From the NCBI GenBank assembly GCA_034096865.1, contig JAWQFJ010002797.1:1-35000 (forward strand): DNA of 35,000 bases, written 5' to 3'. The DNA is from Theodoxus fluviatilis (lineage: Eukaryota; Mollusca; Gastropoda; Cycloneritida; Neritidae). Of the stretch, positions 1 through 11,649 are shown in pieces. The notes below the pieces were generated by a model. It ran no database searches. It had not been told where the DNA came from and saw only the letters and a program-made list of their open reading frames with translations. The first letter of the stretch is position 1. Every line of letters begins with the position of its first letter. A program made the position numbers and the translations under genes.

Positions 1-484
1 TACACACACGTCCCTAAGCCCATACCATTCACACAATAATGACTTCAGAGAAAAGTTGTCTCCCCCTTGGCCACACTGTTGAGCTCAGAGTCGAATTCTC
101 CCTCTGGCCAGCTTGCTTGAAGGTTACAAGCATAGTTTCATAGTCAGGGTAAGAGGCAAGCCGAAGGAGTTGCTAGCATTGGGATATAAATCAATGTCAA
201 GCTGTGCATCCGTTGTGTAAGAACTAGACTCATGGTCTACCAGGATGACATTTATCAAATGTGATCACATTGGAAATAAGATTAAAGTTGCCAGAGCAGT
301 TTTTAAGCAAAAGCTTGTCACACTATGTTAAGCAACGGTGTTAAAAAAATTTGTATCACTGTTTAAAATTTTCCTTTGTGAGGATGCTTTTTCTTGAATA
401 TATATAAATAACCACATTATTGTGCTTGAAATATCCCATATTTTTCAGCTTTAGCCTCATGTACTCAAGTGCAGTCACAAAATA

Positions 485-822
485 TTAATATTTCATACTT
501 TTGCCTTCATTCACACTGATGTAAGGATGAGAGTGTTTGCTCCATGCTGCAGTTTGATTCAATGACTGGCCTAAAGTGTCTATGGCATACTGCTCACTCT
601 CCTGCAAAACTTCATCAAGCCGATGCAGCTCCGCCCTCGATGTGACTGGGAGCTGCACAGCTGGCTCCATGACTGAAGAGCTTTCTGGCAAAGGTCCAAC
701 AGCACCTCCACCTTGCCCTCTGAGAATATCCAGGATGCAATCAAGTTTTTGATTGACATCATTGATGCCCCTGGACACCTCTTTGTACTTGTAGAAGAGC
801 TTGTCGACCTTTGCTTCTAGCC
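485..822 (-). CDS. Exon of an unknown gene, possible start of a DUF4806-like domain
   Basis: A splice acceptor (TTTATTCAG) ends at 823 and the exon opens in phase 1. The frame then runs about 112 codons to a stop at 485. It begins with a charged, coiled-coil-like stretch (LEAKVDKLFYKYKEV), passes a Gly/Pro linker and then reads LPVTSRAELHRLDEVLQES. That last piece resembles the opening of the DUF4806 domain, found in many invertebrate proteins of unknown role, some linked to transposons. Only about 30 residues of the domain are seen. The last ~25 residues look less protein-like, so the true exon may stop earlier at a weak donor and continue to the left of the window. It joins in frame to the exon at 1347-1457. 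I am fairly sure it is an exon and unsure of the family. Confidence 0.5.
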
Positions 823-1346
823 CTGAATAAAAAGTTCAAGGGATGTAGGTTACAAAACAAATGTGATCCATTCAAGGTGACAGAGACCTATCTGCAATAT
901 CTGCAACATGCAATTTTCCTCTTCATTCCTCTCCACCATAAACGGAACATTTGTCATCATCAGATGGGATTGAATTAATGTATTTATTCAAACACCACCT
1001 CATTTGTTGTTCATACCTTAGTTACAGTTCTGCAGGTTTACTTCAAAACTGTTGCTTGCATTGCAGGCATTACATTGACACTATGACTACGAGCCACACA
1101 AAAAAGCCTTTCTTATTAACTTCATATGTTCACAGAAATATGAGATGTTAAGATACACCAATCAAACTTGTCATACAGTTTGGTGATACAAGCAGTTGCT
1201 GCTGAGATTTCTTGTGAATACCTAATACATGGTTTCATGTGCCATTTCAAAGAGAAGACTACAGAAGAGAAGATGTAAAGCACTAAATAGATACTGTAGG
1301 CATTCAGAATTTGACTATTGGTGCCACCAAATCCTATTATGCTTAC

Positions 1347-1457
1347 TTGATGTTTCACTCCAATCTACTCTCTGACCAGCAGTTTTGTAGTAGGGCTGCT
1401 CAGGTGTCTCCTGGTGAGCTCTTGGCACCACAGAGGTCCACTGAGGCATGGAGGGTG
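1347..1457 (-). CDS. Duplicated 111-bp exon, downstream copy
   Basis: The exon lies between an acceptor (GTCATTTCAG) and a strong donor (GTAAGC). It is 111 nt long, phase 1 on both sides, and encodes about 37 residues including PSMPQWTSVVPRAHQ and YYKTAGQRVDWSE. No stop occurs in this frame, and both other frames are closed. Because the length is a multiple of three and the phases match, it can follow or replace its twin at 2437-2547 without shifting the frame. The only base change between the copies inside the exon is at the third position of a Pro codon (CCC/CCT). The product is not recognised. Confidence 0.6.
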
Positions 1458-1613
1458 CTGAAATGACATCTGAATGGTTTGAAACAAAATTTAATAGGTT
1501 GATCAGGATTGTAGGAATTTAATCAATATTCTGAGTCAACAAAAGCAGAAAATTAGTAATGAAAATATAGAAGTTTTTATTTTATTTGTATAGCTCCTTG
1601 TGTTCTGTTTACC

Positions 1614-1977
<364 letters not shown>

Positions 1978-2436
1978 CAAATTCAAAAAATCCAAAACAT
2001 AAATAAATAATGTTTTCTGGACGGTCAAAATATAATACAGAAATTTCTTTGTCAGTGAACGTCAAGTTATGAAAATCAAAACACACCACCTCATTTGTTG
2101 TTCATACCTTAGTTACAGTTCTGCAGGTTTACTTCAAAACTGTTGCTTGCATTGCAGGCATTACATTGACACTATGACTATGAGCCACACAAAAAAGCCT
2201 TTCTTTTAACTTCATATGTTCACAGAAATATGAGATGTTAAGATACACCAATCAAACTTGTCATACAGTTTGGTGATACAAGCAGTTGCTGCTGAGATTT
2301 CTTGTGAATACCTAATACATGGTTTCATGTGCCATTTCAAAGAGAAGACTACAGAAGAGAAGATGTAAAGCACTAAATAGATACTGTAGGCATTCAGAAT
2401 TTGACTATTGGTGCCACCAAATCCTATTATGCTTAC

Positions 2437-2547
2437 TTGATGTTTCACTCCAATCTACTCTCTGACCAGCAGTTTTGTAGTAAGGCTGCTCAGGTGTCTC
2501 CTGGTGAGCTCTTGGCACCACAGAGGTCCACTGAGGCATGGAGGGTG
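2437..2547 (-). CDS. Duplicated 111-bp exon, upstream copy
   Basis: This is the twin of the exon at 1347-1457, with identical splice sites and an identical predicted peptide. Acceptor CAG is at 2548-2550 and donor GTAAGC at 2431-2436. On the minus strand it comes first, receiving the phase-1 donor of the candidate exon at 3298-3451. If both copies are spliced in, the protein has two tandem 37-residue repeats. If the duplication is an assembly or haplotype artefact, only one exists. The function is unknown. Confidence 0.55.
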
Positions 2548-2703
2548 CTGAAATGACATCTGAATGGTTTGAAACAAAATTTAATATGTTGATCAGGATT
2601 GTAGGAATTTAATCAATATTCTGAGTCAACAAAAGCAGAAAATTAGTAATGAAAATATAGAAGTTTTTATTTTATTTGTATAGCTCCTTGTGTTCTGTTT
2701 ACC

Positions 2704-3003
<300 letters not shown>

Positions 3004-3297
3004 GTCTGTTGGACGGATCATCTATCAGTATCGCTCCTGCATTTCAAATGTTGGTGCCACAATAATGCTGACCGAGATATTTAAACAACTTTGATTAAAA
3101 GGAGTTAATGGATACACAGACTTGTGAAGAGAAGATCATAATTTCTCGTAAACTGACGACTGGAAGGAGTTTTCGGAGTTGGTCAAATAGCCGTACAGCG
3201 CGGTAATTTTGAACGAAGCCTCAAGGCTCACAGAGCAATGAAATCGTTGGCCAGTTGTAGGATCCAACTATAGATATGAGAAACAGTCATTACTCAC

Positions 3298-3451
3298 CAT
3301 CTGCAAAGAAGGCGATGTAGCACACACTTATGGAGAAGTTGGGAGTCTGATCTGGGAAATTCCGGCCATTTGAAGAGGATCTAACGGTAGAAAACTTGCT
3401 CTGAGCAACACGTCCACCCAGGCCTACTGCCGGGAGATGTGCGGATCCGGT
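3298..3451 (-). CDS. Candidate upstream exon of the same unknown gene
   Basis: A strong donor (GATG|GTGAGT) at 3297 closes an open frame reaching back to a stop at 3452-3454. The visible peptide includes GGRVAQSKFSTVRSSSNG and NFSISVCYIAFFAD. The donor phase is 1, matching the acceptor phase of the 111-bp exons, which is the main reason to believe it. There is no in-frame ATG, so either the exon begins at an internal acceptor (for example CCGGCAG near 3433) or it continues a coding exon whose edge I cannot fix. No family was recognised. Confidence 0.35.
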
Positions 3452-3609
3452 TTAGTGGATGCTGATAAGAAGTCCAAAATTAGCACAGCGGCAACAGCTC
3501 TGGCCGCCTCGAGCAGAGCTCTCCTCTCTCGATCTGGGATTGCCAGCGATGAGCTCTATAGATATATAGTACTACTACACAGCAGCTATAGAGCACAATC
3601 ATCTGCCTC

Positions 3610-3711
3610 AAAGTAGAGGTGATGCCCCGCGCTGGGGATATGCTGGGAGGGTGCTGGGCGAAAGTGGAGGTGATACCCCGCGCTGGGGATATGCTGGGAG
3701 GGTGCTGGGCG
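3610..3711. repeat. 51-bp tandem duplication
   Basis: Two adjacent 51-bp units (3610-3660 and 3661-3711) are GC-rich and differ at two or three positions. Both contain CCCCGCGCTGGGGATATGCT. The length keeps any reading frame, but I see no supported exon here. Confidence 0.9.
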
Positions 3712-4189
3712 GTCATGGCCCTTCATTTAGCCAGTGTCGAGCCTGGCCAACTGTGCTGGGCCCGCAATGGCCCGGTTAGGGGGGACAGAAAAATGTTTAC
3801 TGGGTTGCACCTCCATTCATCTGTCAATGTGATGTTTATTCGTTTAACCTGCAACTGTTAAGCAGTTATATTGTGATTCCAAGCTCATGCATTTTTTATA
3901 TTTCAGACATGTACAGGATTGTTTGCTACAGTTTTAATGCAGTTCAGCTAGCTGTATTTTAAAATTGTGCATAGTGTTTTCGTTTTAGTTGGACCTAATG
4001 TAAACAGTTAAAGATTCTGCTGAATATCTAAATAAATACATACGTGTACATATCTTGGCTCGGGAATGGAAGGGTAGATCGTTTGTATTCCATTAGTGTT
4101 CTAAATGCACCTTATGTCAGTATACTCGTATTTAAAATGCAGTTTACTATGAAGCGTCGTTCGCTGTAACAAAATCAATCAAATCCACT
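3712..4189. other. No gene seen
   Basis: AT-leaning unique sequence without a convincing exon, repeat or splice-site pair. Confidence 0.5.
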
Positions 4190-4363
<174 letters not shown>

Positions 4364-6400
4364 AGCAATACGGAGAGTGCACAATGAAAAATATTGCTTG
4401 TTTTCCAGTTCGGAACACCATTCAAACTGAAATTTAACCTATCGAATAAACATTTTTATATGTTTGGTTGTTCATTGTTCGTCGGTCCTTCAGTTCGATA
4501 GATCGTTTGCACTCTGCATGAAGCTTCGATAGTCAGATGCGAGTTCGTGTGTACGCGAGTGTCTGAACAACCCGCAGCCCCCCAAGCCTTGTGATGGACA
4601 CCCACTCCACATGCTAAGCAGCACTGGTGTGACCACAGACTGGACGTGGTAGCAGGAGGGGGGTTATTAGATCAATAACTCGCCTCGCAGATGGGAACCT
4701 TTGCACGTGCTTTCGCCAGCTGACAGTGCCCGTGTCCTGTTGACCGACCCTGGACGCGTTAGATCCGGGTCGTATTCCTTCTGCAGGACAACGCCTTCCT
4801 CTTGGTTTCCACCTGACTCCCTTCCTGACGTGACCTCGTTTATTTTCGCAGTGGTGTGATATTGCGTCTGTACTGAGTGCGTGTCGTGCCGCTGAGGGTT
4901 CGGTGTTGTCGTCATGATGACATCTGTGACAAACTTACTACATCACCGGATATTAAATCTGAGGTGCTCGGTTTTGATCAACTGTTCAGCGCCTAAGAGA
5001 CGGTAGTCGCTTACAGCCGAGAATTTCACAATGGTGGTCATTTCATGTAATCAGTCATCTCTGATAATTGATTTGTTTTAAAGCAGGACTTTTGATTAAA
5101 AGCTTAACCGTGGCATAAGAATGGGGGGCATGATACGGAGAAGGAGATTTCAAGAGAATAGCAAGTTTTCACTTTTAAAAAAGCTTTACTTTGAGGCAAG
5201 TATTTCTTTGATGTTTCATTAAGGCAATACCTTTTTTCAGATCACAGCCAGAAGCCACCCGAAATATGAGCAATCATCGACACAAATGCACGTCATAGAA
5301 TGTATCCTTATGCAAAGTTTGTCACAGATGAAGGGGAAAATATTGATAGACATACAGCGGTTAGGGAGTTTACAACGATAACAAGAAAGACGTTGACGAC
5401 AACGATGATCTTGACGACGTCGATGGTGTCGTCAATGATGATGATGACAACAACAACGATGATCTCTACAACAATGCTAAAGATGAAAATTTCCTAAAGA
5501 TATTCCACAGGGGTGTATACGTTGATAAACAAGCTTGCATTCTTCGATAATAGTGAAAATTAGATCGTTCCCAGTCATCAACACCATGTAGATCTAGGTC
5601 TATGTGCGAGTTTGATTTCACAACGCCTGCTACAAAAAACAAAGCCAAAACACCCCCATTATTGCAGCAAATCATTTTATTACACATTGCACCGTAAATT
5701 TATTCAAAAACGTGATCGGAACGCATCAGAAACGCGTCGATAAACAAGCAATGTTACATGTCGCTAAGCGGTGTGATTACTTCCCTTGATTCACCCATGT
5801 GACTTGCCGCTTGGTGCGCTGCGTTTCCGAGCGTCTTGTAAGTTTATATAGCAAAAGCTCGTCATGGCCAGTCTTTGTAAGAATAGTCTTTGGCTAAACA
5901 GCTAAAGCAGACTACAATCATTTATCCAGCGTGACGTCATTCAATTTAACTGCGTCTGTTCACCAAGAACATGCACAGCTTTACGCAAATAGCTCCACAT
6001 TCCCAGGTCAAGCTCACAAGCAATAACATTTTCTCCGACATCGATGCCCATATGAAGACTTGATGAAGTGTTCTCCATGATAGTGTATGCCTTTCGCCGT
6101 GAGGCAGTTGTGGTGCGGTCGAAAAAACACAACGCCGTCGTCCAACCAGACCTACACGTACCTAATTCTTCATTTCGTTCCAGTCTAGATTTCACGTTGA
6201 TCCGACATCATTTTACCCAACTGCTTTCCTGTGATTTATTTGCCTCTTTGTTCTCTAGATGTCCGTATTGTGATGTAGTCTACACGCAGTTCAGTTTTAT
6301 TCTGTCGCGCACTGTGCGCTTCTACGAGCATACGTAGAATTTGTATGTGTGAAAGTGAACGCGCCCGCACGTTTTGTGTGTGCTCGTGTGTCTGCCTGAC
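4364..6400. other. No supported gene; GAC/GAT-rich patch at 5385-5470
   Basis: Mostly unique sequence. Around 5385-5470 a GAC/GAT-rich stretch gives an acidic Asp/Asn-rich frame that continues as ENFLKIFHRGVYVDKQA before a stop near 5548. It could be a scrap of a coding sequence, but no splice sites or homology support it. Open frames elsewhere here look like chance. Confidence 0.4.
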
Positions 6401-6409
6401 AGTCTGCCT

Positions 6410-6524
6410 TTGTGTGTTTAATCCCACTTTGCGTTTGTCCGTGTTTTTTCAAATAGACTCTCAGTTCTTTCACTTTCATGGAATCAAAAACAAACTCGTC
6501 GCAAGTGTCCTGCGTGTTCGCCAT
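6410..6524 (-). CDS. Possible first exon with SAP-like motif
   Basis: From an ATG at 6524 the minus strand reads MANTQDTCDEFVFDSM followed by KVKELRVYLKKHGQTQSGIK. This resembles the helix-extended-loop-helix start of a SAP domain (a DNA-binding motif of the form xLkxxLkxxGlxxsGxK). The motif then fades into low-complexity Thr/His codons, as expected if the exon ends nearby at a donor I cannot place. SAP-like N-termini are common on invertebrate transposon-linked proteins of unknown function. The left boundary is a guess. This may be a real first exon or a fragment left by a mobile element. Confidence 0.3.
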
Positions 6525-6777
6525 TGTTGAGAAAGAAACCGGAACTTGGCGAACGAAAGGGGCGCAACTCCTGCCTTACTCCGCTCTTCAGTTTCGAGAC
6601 AGGACATTCTCATTAACGTACCCTGCAGGAGTTATCCTCGGCGCTCTCTGTCGAAAAACAACGCGTTAGGTAGAACCACCTAGTTCCAGTCGATTCTCAA
6701 AGCGTCTGCACTGAATACTAGATCTTTGCTAGATCGCTCAAAGTACATGTATGGGGAGGAAAACAGTACTGTGTCTG

Positions 6778-7814
6778 TCATGTAAAGCTCGAATGAGTAG
6801 CAGCAGATAACTGTTTTAGTTCTGGCTTGAATTGACAATTTCGTTTCCCTGGTCTGGCGAGGACAGAAAATTCACTATCATCGAGTGGGTGAGTGATCAA
6901 CTTGCCCTCACGGCGTAATGTATAGGCCTAACTTGTAAGATCGGGTCGATGATGACAAGAAAATGACATTAAAACGCATAAAAAGTTTCATTACAACTAA
7001 AATCACCGATTATATTAATAACTGACCATTTTTACACTTACAGCTAGTACTCAAACTAACGCAAACAAAACACACCTGCGGGGAGTGTCGATCGTGGTCT
7101 CGCATCGAAACTCAATGCACGAATGGTCGTTTCACTATCTGATCTGACATGGTATTCCAGCAAACAAGCACCTACTGCAACTTCATGAAGTTATTGAAAT
7201 CTCAAAATGTGATGTCAGACATCGATTTGACCGATCGAGTCGACTGCAGCTGCCGGTTGCATTCTGAGATTCTCGAACATTTCGTCTGCACTGAATACGT
7301 GAGGGTGGAAAACAGTACTGTGTCATTTGCCATAACCATCGTGACAAAATTATTGATGGAAAAGTTGTAAAGCTACATGGCATTCCAGCAAACAAGCAAC
7401 TACTGCAACTTCATGAAGTTATCGAATCTCAAAGTGTGATGTCAGTCATCGATTGACCGATCGAGTTCGACTACACTCTACAGCTGCCGAATCAAACGTA
7501 AGCGCTGCTCCCTAGCTCGTTTAAGTTGCTTGTGATCGCTTCGCTATCTGATCCGACAATAATTACTAAACATTGATATCAAAAGCACTATTCAAAATTT
7601 TTGGCGGGTGGTCTACCCCGCACAACTAAAATCTACGGCTAATATCATCTCCACAAGCCAAACTACGTGAAGTTATACATTACGCCGAGTGCGCGCAAGT
7701 TGATCGACTCGATGATAGTGAATTTTCTGTCCTCGCCAGACCAGGGAAACGAAATTGTCAATTCAAGCCAGAACTAAACAGTTATCTGCTGCTACTCATT
7801 CGAGCTTTACATGA
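6778..7814. mobile_element. Inverted-repeat (foldback-like) structure
   Basis: Bases 6778-6924 match the reverse complement of 7671-7814 over about 145 bp with small indels; both contain the core GGCGAGGACAGAAAATTCAC. The 750-bp middle carries its own direct repeats (7150-7255 and 7378-7490). No transposase frame is present. This is a foldback or MITE-like element, or two inverted copies of one repeat. No target duplication was identified at the arm ends. Confidence 0.75.
7150..7490 (+). pseudogene. Repeated scraps of a small zinc-finger-like coding sequence
   Basis: At about 7309-7450 one plus frame reads KQYCVICHNHRDK, then DGKVVKLHGIPANK, then QLLQLHEV, and stops at TGA soon after. The HGIPANK-to-HEV part is repeated from about 7150 with few changes. 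A shorter version, GGKQYCVCHVKL, lies at about 6755-6795, missing the middle. The CxxC pair followed by a hydrophobic segment with HxIP faintly recalls THAP-type zinc fingers, but this is a weak resemblance. The pieces are broken, in several copies and lack splice sites. I read them as decayed transposon-borne coding sequence. Confidence 0.35.
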
Positions 7815-8219
7815 AACATTATATCACACTAGCTCGATCGTCTGCTGGCGTAGTGACTATGGTTCGATCGCGTTCGTCTGCTAGCCATGCAGCTAAGTAC
7901 GTACGGTGAGGTTTGTTTACTTATCTTCTGTGGGTTTTGTGCAGAAAGTATACGTTAAAACAGTCTAAAATGACTATTTTCGATTAGTTTTTAATCTAAT
8001 TAATCTTTTTGCATGCTTTAATGTCATCCTTTTGCCACGATCTAGCGATCATCCCATGAGCTTCTATTTTTACCAGTCTACCGGAACTAGTGGAAGTAAA
8101 GGGGCAAAACTCGGGCTGAATTTCCGTTTCAGAAGTGAGAATGTCCTATACAAGCCGTTCAACAGTCGAGCGTTATCGAGCGCTATCTAGCGCTATGTCT
8201 CTTGAACGACCTACTTGTA

Positions 8220-8282
8220 CCGGTGTCGCGAAATATTCTTTCCCTGTGCTATTTTATGGCAGAAGTGCTTCTGCGCATGCGC
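8220..8282 (+). repeat. 63-bp inverted repeat, left arm around LINE
   Basis: This sequence (CCGGTGTCGCGAAATATTC... to ...TGCGCATGCGC) is the reverse complement of 10663-10725 with about three mismatches. It lies about 220 bp to the left of the reverse transcriptase frame. Confidence 0.9.
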
Positions 8283-8438
8283 GAAGATTCGGGTCGTTTC
8301 CGGCTGTGCTAAATTTTCGCGATGAACGTTTTGAAGGATGAGAGAAGGCGATGATGGAGAGGAAGGCAAAGTACAGTGACTATGTGTCACAGATGAACGT
8401 TTTGAAGATTTTTGTAAAACTGCTGGGTTACTGGTTAG

Positions 8439-10061
8439 CTACTCTCTAGCGTTTTCACGGAGGAAGACAAAACCAGTGTACCTCTTCTGCCTGAGGGAGA
8501 GTATTCTAAGGGTGCTACTGTGACTGATATTGTTATAACGCCAGACGCAGTACGTAAGAAACTAAATGATCTCGATACCTCTAAAGCCCAGGGACCGGAC
8601 AAGATACCACCAAGAGTACTGAAGGAACTATCTAGAGAACTAGCTACCCCATTATGTCTATTATTTAATATGTCTATTGAAACGGGTATTGTACCAAGCG
8701 ACTGGAGATCTGCAGAGGTTACTGCTATATATAAAAAAGGCAGCAAGTCAGAACCTGGAAATTACAGACCTGTTAGTTTAACTTGTATTGTGTGTAAAGT
8801 GTTAGAGTCGATTATTCGAGACACACTAAACTCACATCTTCACGACAATAACCTGTATGCTAAGTGCCAACATGGTTTCCGTAGTAGGAGATCGTGCATA
8901 ACTCAATTAATGCAGGTAATGGAAGAACTTACTAAGATGCTTGATGAAAGGAATCCAGTAGATATCATATATCTTGATTTCCAGAAGGCTTTCGATTCCG
9001 TTCCCCACGAAAGATTACTGTGTAAGTTACAGGCTTACGGAGTGACTGGTAGAATTTTAAGTTGGATAAGGAGTTTTCTGTCAGGAAGAGTCCAGAAGGT
9101 GAGAGTTGGCAATGCAAACTCATCCATAGCAAACGTACTAAGCGGAATTCCACAAGGAAGTATTTTGGGTCCGGTTCTGTTTACAGTCTTCATAAACGAC
9201 TTACCAGAAGGGATACAGTCATCATGCAAAGTTTTTGCCGACGACACGAAGATATATGATAAATCAAGAAATTGTAGCCGGGTGCAGGGTGATTTAAAAC
9301 GATTGGAGAGGTGGTCGGATGTGTGGAACCTATATTTTAATGTAGAAAAGTGTAAGGTAATGCACCTTGGGAAAAATAATCCAGGTTTTAATTACACTAT
9401 GAAAATGGGAAAAGATGACTTAAACCTAAGTGTATGCAACGAGGAGAGAGACTTAGGAGTCACTTTTGACCCTAAATTGACATTTGACCCACATATTCAA
9501 GCTTCTATAAACAAGGCCAACCAGATGATTGGAGTTATCAAAAGAACCTTTATATATTTAAACAAGGACGTTTTCATCCAGCTATACAAGGCTATAGTTC
9601 GACCAAGAGTTGAATATGGTAATATTATATGGTACCCGCATTTAAAAAGACAGTCAGAGGCTGTGGAGAGAGTCCAGCGCCGGGCTACCAAGTTGCTGAG
9701 CGAATGCCGGGAGATGTCCTACAGCGAGCGCTTAGAGTATTTAAATCTGCACTCACTGAGGGGAAGGAGGATTCGCGGTGACCTAATAGAGACGTATAAA
9801 TTGTATAATAATCTCGTAGACGTGGAGTGGAGCGACTTTTTTGAGTCACCGAGCTATACCAGTACGAGAAATGCAGACGGAAAGGTATTTATCCAACGTA
9901 GTAATACTAACCTAAGGAAGTATTGTTTCAGTAATCGTGTTGCTCACCTGTGGAATAACCTTCCGTTTCAGCTTAAGACTGCACCAACTACTAACAGCTT
10001 CAAAAACCAACTGGACAAGGATCCTACTTTTAAGTCATTATTTGGAAGCTATGATGAGTGA
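8439..10061 (+). CDS. Non-LTR retrotransposon reverse transcriptase (CR1/L2-like), 5'-truncated
   Basis: The frame is open from 8439 to a stop at 10061. Protein-like sequence starts at SVFTEED (8448). Reverse transcriptase blocks appear in order: QGPDKIPP, then KKGSKSEPGNYRPVSL, then IYLDFQKAFDSVPHERLL, then GIPQGSILGPVLFTVFINDLP, and the catalytic FADDTKIY at about residue 240 counted from 8520. The C-terminal part contains VERVQRRATKLL and LRGRRIRGDLIETYKL, a typical CR1/L2/Rex tail. The enzyme copies its own RNA into a nicked chromosome. The APE-type endonuclease and any ORF1 are missing, consistent with 5' truncation during insertion. No frameshift or stop breaks the 500-odd residues, so the copy is young, although without its endonuclease it could not move by itself. 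The exact clade is uncertain. Confidence 0.9.
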   Translation, partial: LLSSVFTEEDKTSVPLLPEGEYSKGATVTDIVITPDAVRKKLNDLDTSKAQGPDKIPPRVLKELSRELATPLCLLFNMSIETGIVPSDWRSAEVTAIYKKGSKSEPGNYRPVSLTCIVCKVLESIIRDTLNSHLHDNNLYAKCQHGFRSRRSCITQLMQVMEELTKMLDERNPVDIIYLDFQKAFDSVPHERLLCKLQAYGVTGRILSWIRSFLSGRVQKVRVGNANSSIANVLSGIPQGSILGPVLFTVFINDLPEGIQSSCKVFADDTKIYDKSRNCSRVQGDLKRLERWSDVWNLYFNVEKCKVMHLGKNNPGFNYTMKMGKDDLNLSVCNEERDLGVTFDPKLTFDPHIQASINKANQMIGVIKRTFIYLNKDVFIQLYKAIVRPRVEYGNIIWYPHLKRQSEAVERVQRRATKLLSECREMSYSERLEYLNLHSLRGRRIRGDLIETYKLYNNLVDVEWSDFFESPSYTSTRNADGKVFIQRSNTNLRKYCFSNRVAHLWNNLPFQLKTAPTTNSFKNQLDKDPTFKSLFGSYDE

Positions 10062-10157
10062 CGTTGTCGAAATTAGAAATTACACTATGACCCTATATAA
10101 GGCAACACATTACGATGGGGCGTTTAAAAGGCTTCACGGCCTATATCCAAGCCTCTC

Positions 10158-10187
10158 ATACTACTACTACTACTACTACTACTACTG
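10158..10187 (+). repeat. (TAC)n 3' tail of the LINE
   Basis: About nine TAC units lie 100 bp after the reverse transcriptase stop. Short 3' microsatellites of this kind are usual at the end of CR1/L2-type elements, so this probably marks the right edge of the LINE. Confidence 0.75.
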
Positions 10188-10662
10188 CAAATGGTAGAAG
10201 TGGGTCAGATAAAGGTATTGTGGTAAATGCACGTGCCGTGACAAGAGTGTTACAAGTCGACTATTGCGTACTGGCATATAATTTGTTTCCCTTGATTCAA
10301 TATTTTATGGTCCTATATTTTTGTAAAAGTTGGAAATACTAACATTAATTTACATTTGTGACCCAATAAACTATATCTAAGCTAAACGGACAAAACTTGT
10401 AAAAAGTGACCCTGCATGTGTTATGAGCGGTGATAAAATGCTACGTCTGAGAAAATAACACTAACAAAACCAGAATGTACAATATCTGCGTCAGTGTCAC
10501 GATAAAATATAACTGGCAACTTGTAGTTGTACTTGCAGTGTAAATTGAAAACGCAAACATTGAATGGGTGTGCGTAACCGTGATAAAACTGAGCGCGACA
10601 AAATAACACGCAGGATAAAAAAGCACGCCGTATACACGTGAAACAATTTCGCACCCAATTTT

Positions 10663-10725
10663 GCGCATGCGCAGAAGCACTTCCGCCATAAAATAACACA
10701 GGGAAAGAATATTTCGTGACACCGG
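10663..10725 (-). repeat. 63-bp inverted repeat, right arm around LINE
   Basis: Reverse complement of 8220-8282. The left flank of this arm carries three copies of AAAATAACAC (10452, 10600, 10690), the last of them inside the arm. Confidence 0.9.
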
Positions 10726-10858
10726 GTTGAGGAGGGAAACGCTGGGGTAGGGGTGCTCTATCCTGTCGATGCCTTCCTGGAGGGCGATGACACTCCGTGG
10801 GCACCCTTCAATGATCCTTTATTCCCTTTGAATTGGTTTTGTCTGTCCATGTTTCGTC

Positions 10859-11174
10859 TACACACACACATACACACACACGCACGCGCACACTCATGCA
10901 CACACACATGCACACACACACACACACACACGCACGCATGCACACGAACATATACGCACGCACGCACGCGCACTCATGCAGACACACATACACACACGCA
11001 CGCGCACTCATGCAGACACACGCGCGCGCGCACACACACACACACACACATAAACACGCACGCACGGGCACACATGCACACACATGCGCACGCGCGCGCA
11101 CAGACGCACACACACACGCACGCACGCACGCGCGGGCACGCACGCACACACATATACACACGCACACACACACG
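10859..11174 (+). repeat. (CA)n-rich microsatellite with CG interruptions
   Basis: About 315 bp of CACA mixed with CACGCACG and ATGCA blocks. Long His/Thr or Cys/Val frames on either strand are artefacts of the repeat. Confidence 0.97.
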
Positions 11175-11195
11175 TCGCAAAAACAGTCTCGTAAT

Positions 11196-11243
11196 GTTCA
11201 TTATTATCATCATCGTCGTCATCGTCATCATTATCATCATCGA
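11196..11243 (+). repeat. (ATC/GTC)n trinucleotide repeat
   Basis: A run of ATT, ATC and GTC units about 45 bp long, just after the CA microsatellite. Confidence 0.9.
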
Positions 11244-11649
11244 CTTCCTAGCGAAAGCTACGAGAATCCCAGAATCGACAGGACTTTACCAGTTTACGAA
11301 GAAGGTAAGTCGCAACATGACCAAATTGCAATCGGGTGATTTACGTAAAATTCCGGTTGTGCAACCCATATCCGCGAAAGGTCTTCGACCTTGCCGGGCT
11401 GTATAAAGCTGCAGGGCATCGATCGAACTATCTCTAACCCTGGCTCGGGTAATTAATCCACCATGATTAAATCTGCGAGCGAGAAGGCACATGGCGAGGT
11501 GCGAAGTGAAATCTGAGATGTTCAGTTTTTTACCCGTCACGTGCACTTTCGTTGCTACATCACGCAGCGGCAGGGCACTGGGCAACAACCAGATGATGTA
11601 TTTTTAGTTGCCCCTGTATGCTTCAAATGGTCGTTGCATGGTAGAGTCA

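Noticed and set aside
8319..8408. GATGAACGTTTTGAAG repeated at about 8320 and 8393 as a LINE target duplication
   Set aside because: Both copies lie to the left of the reverse transcriptase frame, so they do not flank the element.
10753..11406. Long His/Thr and Cys/Val frames
   Set aside because: They are produced by the CA repeat; the same is true at 4147-4425, 15674-16066 and 23920-24336.
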